Origin: Chara braunii
Lineage: Eukaryota; Streptophyta; Charophyceae; Charales; Characeae
Length of the DNA: 44,158 nucleotides
Direction: 5' to 3'
Assembly (NCBI GenBank): GCA_003427395.1
Contig: BFEA01000204.1
Coordinates: forward strand, 2,350,802-2,394,959
Shown here one piece after another: positions 22,550 through 32,455 of the stretch (positions within the stretch are counted from its first letter, which is position 1; the number at the start of each line of letters is the position of its first letter). The position numbers and the translations under genes were made by a program. Below the pieces are notes generated by a model. It searched no databases, was not told the origin of the DNA, and was given only the letters and a program-made list of their open reading frames with translations.

Positions 22550-23756
22550 CGTGTTTTCTGCAAGTCGCACTAGTGCAGCCTCGTCTGCTCGATGACCCAC
22601 GTACGAAAGAAAGTTTAGGCCCTCCGCAGAGTGAGTGGCGCTCGCGGGGTATCGGCGGCAAGGTGCAACCATGCGGGGCATGAGTGCTCGTGGCGTCGCG
22701 GGCCAGCAGGACGCGCGACGTTAAACCTAATTTTTGTTACTTATTTATTTGTATTTGTTTTTATTTGCTTTCCAAGGCTTTACCTCGGTAATCGGTTATG
22801 AGACGGGCACCGGGTACAGTGACCGAAACAACAATCAAAGACCTTAAGCACGCCCGTCGGGACTTGGACGTGACCGAGGCGATGACATAATCCCGACTGT
22901 GTAGGAACACGGACCGAAGAGGTCAACTAGTATGGAGGCCAGTAGGTGCTTGGCCCATGGCGCAGGAGGAAGCCGTAGTGGTGGGGCCCGTGGTTGTGGC
23001 TTCCCTCGCGTTCCATGTTAAGAGTGTCGACAGCCTAAAACCGGAAGGGAAGTGGAGAGCATTCCGAGCGGGGCGTGTGGGACTGCAGCCCGAGGGTGGC
23101 GGGGGTTGTTGTGGTGCACCGTCTGCCGAGCACGATTACAGTGAGAGGTTTGAGTATGAGCAACCCCGCTGGGAACCGACAGGCGGGACAGCGTCTGGGC
23201 GCAAATGGCCTGAGGCAGTGTCGGGGGGGCCGCAACAATATTGGCTGCAGTGGCGGTTCCCACGGAACCCGTTCCCACTCGGGAATTCAAAGTTCTAGTT
23301 TGAATATTTGCAACTACACTGGGACCTGCACTGGGCCATATCGAGGCCTTGCTACCGGGCCGTGCCCTCAACTTTATCAACAGGCTGCCTGTGTGAGAGC
23401 TGGCTGTTGGGGGCCCTCAAGGCAGGATGGCTAGGGGACGCTCGAGGGAGGGACCGCCGAGTTGCTGCTACGTGTGGAACGTTCGTCGGACCTGCGCTGC
23501 AGAAGCGAGAGGGAAAAGACCTCGAAGTCTCCCTTGGGACAACTGGCACTGCTGAGCTGACCATCACAGTCCATCAATCACTACGAAGGGGACAGTTGGG
23601 GGGACTGCTATCGGTGCCACTTCGCCGAAGAACTGAGTTCCTCCAAAACCTCTTTCGGGTAGTCGGGGCCACTGAGCAGCGCCGAGAGGCGGCTGTGTGA
23701 ACTGACCGATGCTGGGTCGTCTACGTTAGTATTGAGCGAGTGAGGCAGGCGACGGG

Positions 23757-23873
23757 CAGCAGGGGAGACTGGCAACAGACAGTGAGGAGATAGACAGCAG
23801 GGGAGACTGGCAACAGACAGCGAGGAGATAGACAACAGGGGAGACTGGCAACAGACAGTGAGGAGATAGGCAG
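23757..23873. repeat. 39-bp tandem repeat, 3 copies
   Basis: Three nearly identical copies of CAGCAGGGGAGACTGGCAAC plus AGACAG(T/C)GAGGAGATAG(A/G)(C). The differences are single substitutions. Confidence 0.9.
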
Positions 23874-23904
23874 CAGAATAACAAGAAAAAAAAGAAAAAA
23901 AAAA

Positions 23905-24250
23905 GAAATGAATGAACCTTGGCTGGAATCGCGTAGGGGTGCGTTCGGAGGTGAGGACGAGGGAAGTGGATATGGGGGGAGCTAGAACTGCTTATCACGC
24001 CGGATCCCCGACAAATTTGGGCGGGGAAGAGTAGCAGATAGATGTTTTTCTGGAGGGGCGAATACACTGGGAACGTCAATTTTGGCTAAAAGTTAGTAAA
24101 GTGGGAGGTTAGTGAGAAAAGAGGTGCATGAGAGTGACGGGGAAGATGGCTATGATGGGAGTGAGAAGGGACCAATAGATTAGTAAATTAGGAGTTAGTA
24201 GAGAAAGGCTTCGCCCGGAGTAATGACGATGATGGATATGGTGAAACTGA
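23905..24250 (+). repeat. Segment shared with 42838-43110
   Basis: Shared landmarks in order: ATGAACC(T)TGGCTGG, a (C/A)GGTGCRT motif, ATTTGGGCGGGG(G)AAG, a GTTTTT run, GTTAGTAA, and a (G/C)GCGGAG-like or CCCGGAG end. In this copy the TATATA box of the other copy is changed to AGCAGATAGATG. Confidence 0.55.
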
Positions 24251-24252
24251 AA

Positions 24253-24300
24253 ATTGTGTAGCTCGTCCGATTCTTAATTGTGTAGCTCGCCGGATTCTTA
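24253..24300. repeat. 24-bp tandem duplication
   Basis: Two adjacent copies of ATTGTGTAGCTCG(T/C)C(C/G)GATTCTTA. Confidence 0.95.
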
Positions 24301-25789
24301 ATGAAATCGGGCTAACCAAAAATCCTTTCGGGGATTTTTTACCAAGGCAAATCTGATGGAGACGTTAGATTTCGCATGGGAAGAGCGGGGTGGCCGGAAT
24401 AGGGGCACTTGAGCTGCGCCTCAAAATAAGGGCGATGTATTTGGCCACATTTTAGCGGGGGATTCATTCAGTTTTCGCATATCCAGTGAGTAGCAGGGCC
24501 GAAACAAGTCAAAACAAATATATTTACCTGGTCAGGGCGCATCTGGATTACGTTCTTGTGGAAAATTTATCTCCTTCCCTCCGCCTACCAACGTGATCTT
24601 GGAGAAGCTCGTCGTCGCGGTTGCCGTAGCATCGCCCGTCGAAATTTCGCTGACACTCCGCCACGCTGTAGCGAAAGATTCATTCCCATTTCGCACGTTT
24701 GGCGAATAGCAGAGCGCCTTCAAGTTGGCTCGTTGTTGCCTTCATAGTCGTGGTTCAACTGACCCCTTCCTTCAATCACGTCTGTGTCTGTTTTTTCTTA
24801 CGACCAGATACATGGCAGGTTACAAGTATGGGGGGGGGGGGTAAGTGTGCGTATGAGAGAGACGGAGAGAGTGGGAGAGGATGAGGATGGTGAAGTAGGA
24901 CACGTACCTGGTCCTGACACTTGTCTAAAGAGGCGGACATCTTCGTAGACCTCGGTGCACCAACCGACGTCCACAGTTACCTTGCCAATGTGGAGGTTGA
25001 TACTAGTTGCGTGCTAGTAATCTATATGCTGGGCACCAAGTAGGGCGAGAGAGAGATCTAAAAAGGGAAAAGGTTCTTTTGTTGCCAATCGAGTGAGCAA
25101 GTCTATGAGTTGTGTCGGGTCGTGCGGTCTAGTCGGTCATACCTACCATCATATGCTGTTTCAATGGTTGAGCCATGCGCATACTGTCGTGTTATGATGT
25201 TAGGCGTCGGCAGCATGACCTGCTGAGACACTACATGTAACTGTCGGATTTGGTGCCAAGCCTTGTTGAGGTATGTTGGGATTTGACTAAAAATAGACTG
25301 TGTAAACATTGTATAGAGACGTTGCATTTGCTAGAGGTGGCTGCGGCCTGCCGTGCGGGCACTGTGCACTACTGGGTCATGCTTGTACATATAGCTGCTC
25401 CACTGGTGCGCGCATTTGCGGTGCTTCCCGCTAAGATTGTCTGAGTACCGAATACCAATCGGGTGGAAGGGCTTCGTTTACAGCGCGGTGATAAAGCTTG
25501 CTGGTTGGAAGCACCGGTATTGTGGATGTTGAGGTTCGTGGTGTTTGCATGAGACTGCTAAGCCCTGCCGCATACGTAATGTTGTGTTATGGCGCATTGT
25601 GATGATGCTGGAATTGCACGGCTCATTGCACGGCTTCCCACTGATGCGAAACCGCCGCGTTAGGCTGCGTTATGTGTGTGCTCTATTTGAACAAAGTGTT
25701 TCTAGGTTATGTAGTAGCTAGCTGGTCAGGGGTAGGAAGGATTGTCGGGGGCAGCTACTCTGCGTTTGGACTTCAGTCGATCGTGGTTC
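24301..25789. other. No supported gene
   Basis: Short frames only. A hairpin AAAAATCC-TTTCGG-GGATTTTT lies at about 24319-24340 and an 11-base G-run near 24831-24841. I could not align this interval to the corresponding flank of the minus-strand arm (39.0-39.8 kb). Confidence 0.45.
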
Positions 25790-26895
25790 AACCGACTTAC
25801 TGCGCATTGGCCATCATTGCGGGACCCTCAGACGAATAAAGATAACAAGGCCCTCTCCGGGGAGTTGAGTTGTCCCTCCCTTGTATCTCGAGCATCTAAA
25901 ACCCCCTATTCCATCTTTCTAACTCTCAGTCTAATCCTGTTCTGAGAGGAAGGCGGCAGGCGAGATTGCTACCCGTAGGACCGCAGCAAGACTCTATGGG
26001 GAGTCTGCCCACCGACTGTGGGAGCTCTGTCGGAACTCGGGAGGAGTTCTGGAGGCAGGGAACCGAAAGGTAACCATTGCGTTCCCTCTATAAACTTGGT
26101 TGTAACCCCTATTTGTATTTCTTGCTATAATTGACTGAGTATATTGCCTACATCCCTACTTTGACTTTTTGTTTGACTTTCAGGACAAAACCAGACTAAG
26201 TAAAGGAATGTATGCGCAATGTCAGTTTTAATTTTATTGTATGACTCAAAGCAGATTGTGGGGTTGCATCTGGGGGAAGGATGAGAGGAAGGCAGTATTG
26301 CATGTTTAATTGGGTCAACCAAAGGCTGGGAGAGTCTTCATAAGATTGGAGGGTCAAGGACTATGTTTACCTTTGATTGCCTGAAGGACCAGACAGGTTC
26401 CCATAAGTTTGGGTGAACTAGTTGCTTTGACTTGCGAGGGCTGACTGTGATTGACTTTTCAGGGACCAAGCATGTTCCATAAGTTTGGGTGGCTTGGTCG
26501 CCTTGTTTACTTTGGGTTTCTTTCAGTTTCGTTCTGCTTCAGCTTTAAGAGAATGAATCAGGCTGAGGACCAGACATATTCCCATAAGTTTGGGTGGTCT
26601 TGGTCCAATGTCATACACATGCTGGAACCAAAATGGTATAACTTGGCTATACTTTACTATTATTCTATCTATGAACAGGCTAGTCAAACAGGGTTCCATA
26701 AGTTTGGGTGGTCTAACTCTAGCTTATCACCAACCAAAGAGAGTACTAATTAAAAGTGAACTTGTGGTACGAAGGGACAGACTGAATCTTGAGCTAAAGA
26801 TGATCGATTCAGTTATATGCTACCTCAAAAGACTAAGTGCAGATAATTATATAAAGTTGGGATACTTAAACAGTTTAGGGCGACTAGGGTGACCT
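25790..26895 (+). mobile_element. Inverted duplication, arm 1 (retroelement module)
   Basis: This arm matches the reverse complement of about 37805-38960 throughout. Examples are GAGGAAGGCGGCAGG, the GGAGCTCTGTCGGAAC / AGAGCTCTGACGGAAC region, CTTTGACTTTTTGTTTGA, TGGTTCAACCAAAGG-TGGG and AAACAGTTTAGGGCGACT at the end. Identity is roughly 70-75% by eye. It is non-coding. It contains the CCATAAGTTTGGGTGG repeats listed separately. Confidence 0.75.
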
Positions 26896-26988
26896 AGCCA
26901 TATGCCAAAAGAAGAAAAAAGTTGTTGTGCCCTGTGTTTGTGTATATTCTATGGCTGAGCTAGGCAGGTTCCCATATGTTTGGGTGGT
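26400..26988 (+). repeat. Dispersed CCATAAGTTTGGGTGG motif, 5 copies
   Basis: Copies start at about 26400, 26477, 26582, 26696 and 26972 (the last as CCATATGTTTGGG). Each is preceded by GTTC or TTCC and most are followed by (T)C(T)TGGTC or TCTA. Spacing is 77-276 bp, so they are not a simple tandem array. The inverted arm carries the same motif as CCATCCAAACTTATGG at least five times (37981-38350). Confidence 0.85.
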
Positions 26989-26989
26989 C

Positions 26990-28585
26990 TAGCCTTATGC
27001 CTTATGTAAGCTGGGTATAAAGGGGACAAATCATTGAAAGATTATAAACTATTGTCTGATAATGTTGACTTGGGGATGGTGAGAGTACTTACCTTTGTGG
27101 GTTGACCTACATGTGACTGAGTGAGATTACTACTTAGTATGAGTTTCAACTTGATAGGTAGTTGCTTTAGATGCTCGCCACGTGTTAAAGTCATAGGAGT
27201 TAGTTTCAATTCCTGCATTTTCTGAGCTAAGTTTATTTTTACTTAGGTCGATTTCTGCATTTTCTGGGATCTTTTATTATACTTGGTCTTGTATAAATTT
27301 TTGTAAGTCACTTTCTCTACGGGAAGCGCTGCCGAAATTTCTACAAAACCAAGGAGTTAGTCAGATTTTTGTCTTTTCAAAGTTCTGTTTGTCAGACTTT
27401 TATATATGACTTAGTAAAAATATGGAGAGTCTCCTTTTCTAAAGGGAGTGCTGCCCAAATTTTTACTAATTAAGGGAGTTAGATAAAATTGGACCTTGAG
27501 AAGTCAAAGTCATTTTAGATTTTGAACTTGGCTTTGTATAAATTTTGGTAAGCTACTTTCTCTACGGGAAACGCTGCCGAAATTTCTGCAAAGCCAAGGG
27601 GTTAGTCAAAATTTGACTTTTTCAAAGTTAAACTTGTCTGATTTTTATATATGGCTTAGTAAAAATATGGGAAGTCTTATTATCTAAAGGGAGTGCTGCC
27701 CAAATTTTTGCTAATTCAGAGAGTTAGACAAAATTTGACTTTGGAAGGTTGAAGATTATTTCTGTTTTCATATTTAGGCTGATATAATTTTTGAGAAGAC
27801 ACTTTTCCTACGGTTTAGAGCAGATAGATTATATTTTGACAGGCGGCGACTCTGGCGATCCACTCTGTATGGGGGAGATTCTACCATAGGCCAACCTTTC
27901 TTTGGGCACTGGCTTAGAGGTAGACCTAGGCTTGACTATCAGGAGAGTCTTGTGTGAGAACGTGTCATGGAGATTTGATCTTCAAACATTGACGATTTAG
28001 CTTGGACATTGACCAGTCGTATGATACAAGTCTTCTTTGGACATTCGATCCGGGATTTGAACTAAGTTTCAGCTTGATCTTACGAGGATCATCTTCTGTT
28101 ATCACTGATAACATGTCGGTTGGTTGATCACCGACTCGTCGGCGCACGACACAACTTTGCTTACACCTGTACCTCAACTCAATTGCCTTAGCCTTGAGAT
28201 TTGATATTTTTCTTTGAGGGTTTTAATCGGACTTCTTTTAAATGACCATTATAAAAAACTTATGAGATTTATGGAAAGTTGAACTATGACTGGGGCTTGA
28301 GTGTGTGAGGCGTGGTGTGAGTTACAAGGAACAATAAAGTTGACCATATTGGTGTATGACAATGTGGCTATTGTGTGTGTTTGTGTTTTATACAGGTTAG
28401 TATTTTGGAGCTTAGTATATGAGGCATATCTTGGAGACAGTGAGAATGACAACTCTGTGACACACGATCTGCATACTTTATGGGTTCATGTTTCTCATTC
28501 TTTTATTTTTATCTCGAGTCCTGATTTGATATATGAGTGTTAGATGTTTATTTATTCACTAATTGATTTTGCTTATTAATTTTGA
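26990..28585. other. Non-coding region with ~120-bp repeats
   Basis: No domain was recognised. The central part (27281-27765) is a tandem repeat described separately. Near 27840 the sequence GACAGGCGGCGACTCTGGCGAT could be an LTR end plus PBS, but I could not assign a tRNA, so I do not call it. The minus-strand arm lacks most of this interval. Confidence 0.45.
27281..27765 (+). repeat. Tandem repeat, ~120-bp half units in A-B-A-B order
   Basis: Units begin at about 27281, 27408, 27526 and 27652. Every unit carries CT-CGGGAA or TAAAGGGA followed by (A)GYGCTGCC(G/C)AAATTT and a GTTAG(T/A)(C/T)A(A/G)A tail. Units 1 and 3, and units 2 and 4, are closer to each other, which points to duplication of a dimer. 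Confidence 0.8.
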
Positions 28586-29570
28586 TAGTTGGACGTTGTG
28601 GTCCGTGACAACCGTCAAAGTCAAACCCCTTGACTTATTTCCAGGTCCTGGATGAGAGAGCTGGTCTCCAGGCCAATAAGAGATGATTGCCACCACAGTT
28701 ATGGACATGTGTACCACCCACTCTCCGCAGGGTACAGAAGAGGGTGTGGTTTTCAACCGCACTTGGTGGTTGTCTAATGTCGAGAGATCATTTCCTCAAG
28801 GCGCGTGTCAGCCGACACTTGAGTGTCGAATGAGGCCCTCGAGATTAACAAGGACCGCATGAATATGGGTACTACATAGTACGCCATAATTACGACTGCT
28901 TGCGTATGCTTGCATTGCGAGTCGATATGAGTTAACTCTGCGTCCGCACGGTTTTATATTAAGTCTCACGGGTGTCGCCTATGCGATTTCCGCATCGGAG
29001 AGTTATGGGACGACTACTAAGGGACTAGGAGTGTTGTCGCGTTGTATATTCAGTGTCGTTTTGTATATGTATATGTATGTGCATGTGTGTGTGTATATTA
29101 TATTTTTATGTTCTTTATAGTGGTGTGTGTGTGGTGTGTGGGATGCGTCCTAGTCGACTGGCGACGAGTCACGCTTGGGACCTCAGCCCCCCAAGATGCA
29201 GGTTCGCGTGCGGGTCCGATAAAGGTGTATTACCGTGCGTACCCCATATGCTACAGCGAACGAGAAATGCCCTCGGCTGTTCCACCTCTGCGATTGCAGT
29301 TGACTAACTTTTGTACTGTGGATTGGTAGCTCGGCGGGGATACGCCCACCGAAGGGAGGTGACAACTCTCGTAAGGTGGAGGTACGTTGTGCCTCTCGTA
29401 GGCCCTATCCTGTCGTGGGGGCTGGCGAGAGGTATGGCTGGCGCACTCAGCCGGAGCGGCTCGCGAAAGCTCCATGTATATTTGTGACGAAGGATTTAAA
29501 ACAACTCCTGCGTGACGCACTCGGGAAGTCCCTCACTGCCCTGTGCGGTGTCGGACCGATGCGCTCGACA
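28586..29570 (+). mobile_element. LTR, plus strand (985 bp)
   Basis: The left edge is set where similarity to the inverted copy begins (TAGTTGGA, 28586), and the right edge by ...GCGCTCGACA, which also ends the LTR at 17487. The body matches the reverse complement of 29571-30265 at about 75% by eye. Examples are TGTACCACCCACT-TCCGCA, GGGTACTACATAGTACG, CGGTTTTATA-TAAGTCTC and GTCCGATAAAGG. The last 232 bp are absent from the inverted copy. The nominal LTR does not begin with a clear TG, so the left edge may be off by some bases. Confidence 0.65.
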
Positions 29571-30265
29571 ACGCATCCCCACCGTGTTAGCAGTCCACAA
29601 TATGAAAGTTAATCAGTTGCAATAGCAGCGGCGGGTCAGCCGAGAGCATTTCTCGTATGTTGTCCAACGCCTTTATCGGACTCGCACGCAAACTGACGCT
29701 TTGGGGGGTTGAAGTCCCAAGTGCGACTCGTCGTCGGTCGACTAGGACACATTCCACTCACCACGCGTCACACCACACCACAAACATAAAAACTAAATAC
29801 ATATACAGACAATAAAACATTTTTAGTCCCTTCAATATCTAACCCATAACTTTTTGATACAAAATCAGTTAGGTGTTGTGCGCGAGACTTAGTATAAAAC
29901 CGCGCGGACACAAAACTTTCTCATATTGACTAGCAATGCAATCATACACAAATAGTCCCAATGGTGACGTACTATGTAGTACCCATAATCACGTGGTCGT
30001 CGATGACCTCAAGGGTCGCGTTCGACACTCAAAGTGTTGGTTAACACGCGCCTTGAGAGGTTAATTTCTCAACGCTAGACAACCGCCAAGGCAGTTGATT
30101 GCCATACCCTTTTCTGCACCCTGCGGAAAGTGGGTGGTACACTAGTTCATACCTATGGTAGTAGTCGTCTCTCGAGGCCTTGAAGACAAACTCGATCATC
30201 CATGGCCTTGAGAGAAATCAAGGGGTTTGATTTTGACGACTGCCACGGACTCGAACCTCCAACTA
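29571..30265 (-). mobile_element. LTR, minus strand, truncated
   Basis: This is the inverted counterpart of 28586-29340. Read on the minus strand it starts TAGTTGGAGG at 30265 and stops at GGTGGGGATGCGT, exactly where the plus copy continues into its last 232 bp. It abuts the plus-strand LTR directly, giving a tail-to-tail junction at 29570/29571. Confidence 0.65.
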
Positions 30266-30560
30266 TAAAAGTTATAAAAAACAAAAATATAAAAGAGATT
30301 CTCCTTTTTCTTTCGAAGCATAATCTGTTTAAACTTTACGCACAGTCACAGTAGGCCTCGTAGACGCTCAAGGCATATGTATATACATATATAAAAGGGT
30401 ATATAATATGGGACGACCACTTCTCACAATTATAATGAGACTCCTCGCAACCATATATATGTGTGTGATTGCAGGCAGTCGAGAGACGATTAACTTACAT
30501 GCAAATATTCGATATTTCTATAAAGAGAATTCGGTGCACAAGTATTGAAAAGAGTACGAT

Positions 30561-32455
30561 CATCCTCAACAACTTACCCCATCCCTCCCTTTCGTTGAAG
30601 AACACTGCTATTTGTTTTCTTCTTTTTCTTTGCTCACTTAGTTTTTTTTTTCTCGTCCTCAACCACTTATTCCATCCCCCCCTTTCGCCGAAGAACAGTG
30701 CCATTTGTTTTCTATTTTTTCTTTGCTCACTTAGTTTTTTTTTCTTGGTCTTTAACCATTTATCCCATCCCCCCCTTTCGCCGAAGAATACTGGTATTTG
30801 TTTTTTTTTTTTTTTTGCTCACTTAGTTTTTTTTCTCGTCCTCAACCACTTACCCCATCCCCCCCTTTCGCCGAAGAATAGTTCTGTTCGTTTTCTTTTT
30901 TTTCTTTCCTCACTTACTCTTTTTATTTTTGGTTCTCAACAACTTACCCCAGCCCCCTCTTTCGCCAAAGTATACTGCTATTTGTTTTCTTTTTTTTCTT
31001 TGCTCACTTAGTTTTTTTCCTCGTCCTTAACCACTTACCCCACTCTTCCCTTTCGCCGAAATATACTATTATTTGTTTTCTTTTTTTACTTTGCTCACTT
31101 AGTCTTTTTTTTCTTGGTCCTCAACCGCTTACTCCATCCCCCCCTTTCGCCAAAGTATACTATTATTTGTTTTCTTTTTTTTCTTTGCTCACTTAGTCTC
31201 TTTTCTCGTCCTCAACCACTTACCTCAGTCTCTTTTCTCGTCCTCAACCACTTACCTCACCCCCCCTTTCGCCGAAGAATATTGCTATTTGCTTTATTTT
31301 TTTTCTTTGCTCACTTAGTCTTTTTTCTCGTCCTCGACCACTTACCCCATCCCCCCCTTTCGCCGAAAAATATTGCTATTTCTTTTCTATTTTTTTCTTT
31401 GCTCACTAAGTCTTTTTTTTTTTTTGTCCTCAACCACGTACCCCATCCCCCCTTTTCGCCGAAGTATGCTCCTATTTGTTTTCTTTTTTTTCTTTGCTCA
31501 CTTAGTCTCTTTTCTCGTCCTCAACCAATTACCCCATCCCCCCCTTTCGCCGAAGTATACATCCCTCCTTTTCGCCGAAGTATACTGCTATTTGTTTTCT
31601 TTTTTTTCTTTGCTCACTTAGTCTCTTTTCTCGTCCTCAACCACTTACCCCATCCCCCGCTTTCGCCGAAGAATATTGCTATTTGTTTTCTTTTTTTTCT
31701 TTGCTCACTTAGTTTTTTTTTTCGTCCTCGACCACTTACTTCATCCCCCCCTTTCGCCGAAGAATAGTGCTATTTGTTTTCTTTTTTTTTCTTTGCTCAC
31801 TTAGTCTGTTTTTTCTTGGTCCTCAACCACATAATCCATCGCCCCCTTTCGCCGAAGTATATTGCTATTTATTTTCTTTTTTTTTCTTTGGTCACTTATT
31901 CTCTTTTCTCATCCTCAACCACTTACCCCATCCCCCCTTTTCGCCGAAATATACTGCATTTGTTTTTTTTTTCTTCTTTGCTCACTTAGTTTCTTTTCTC
32001 GTCCTCAACCACTTACCCCCATCGCCCCCTTTCGCTGAAGAATACTGCTATTTGTTTTTTTTCTTTTTCTTTGCTCACTTAGTTTTTTTTTCTCGTCCTC
32101 GACCACTTACCCCATCCCCCCCTTTCGCCGAAGACTGGTGCTATTTGTTTTCTTTTTATTTTTTGATCACTTAGTCTTTTTTTTGGTGGTCCTCAACCAC
32201 TTACCCCATCTTCCCCTTTTGCAGAAGAATACTGCTATTTGATCTCTTTTTTTTTCCTTGCTTACTTTGTCTTTTTGTTTTGGTCTTCCTCCACAATCAC
32301 CGATCCGCCTCTTTCGCAAAAATATACTTCTATTTGTTTTGTTTTTTTTTTCATTCCTCCTATCAATACTCATTCCCTAGGCTTTATCGAAGACTACATT
32401 TACTTTCTTTTTCTTCGTGAAGTACCTCGTCTTTTTTCATATTCTCCTCGCAAAC
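30561..32455 (+). repeat. ~93-bp satellite, array 1 (about 20 copies)
   Basis: The unit runs TCCTCAACCACTTACCCCAT, a C-run, CTTTCGCCGAAGAATACTGC, TATTTGTTTTC, a T-run, CTTTGCTCACTTAGT, a T-run, CTCG. Copies vary in T- and C-run length and in single bases. One partial duplication lies near 31200-31260 and a truncated unit near 31550. The last units near 32300-32455 are more diverged. Units are mostly multiples of 3, so long Phe/Leu/Pro frames with a 31-residue period arise; these are not taken as genes. Confidence 0.9.

Larger units (their letters stand above)
22517..24300 (+). mobile_element. LTR-like repeat, family C, copy 1
   Basis: It begins TGTCGTACC with a perfect 12-bp hairpin (22524-22549, loop AC). 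The same start (TGTCGGTGC plus ATACCCTTACAAGGGTAT) recurs at 41082. A distal segment (about 23905-24250) is again shared with 42838-43110. The common order and TG start suggest an LTR family of roughly 2 kb. Minisatellites within are listed separately. The 3' boundary is not defined; I saw no PBS after it. Confidence 0.5.

Noticed and set aside
27838-27862. GACAGGCGGCGACTCTGGCGAT as an LTR end plus PBS
   Set aside because: I could not match it to a tRNA 3' end and saw no LTR partner.
30241-30265. GGTTCGAGTCC on the minus strand, like a tRNA T-arm
   Set aside because: It is the start of the minus LTR; the plus copy does not keep it and no acceptor or anticodon arms pair with it.
30469-32174. 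Long plus-strand frames of 180, 217 and 135 codons rich in Phe, Leu, Pro and Ser
   Set aside because: They are translations of the 93-bp satellite; no start context, no domain, and length follows the repeat.
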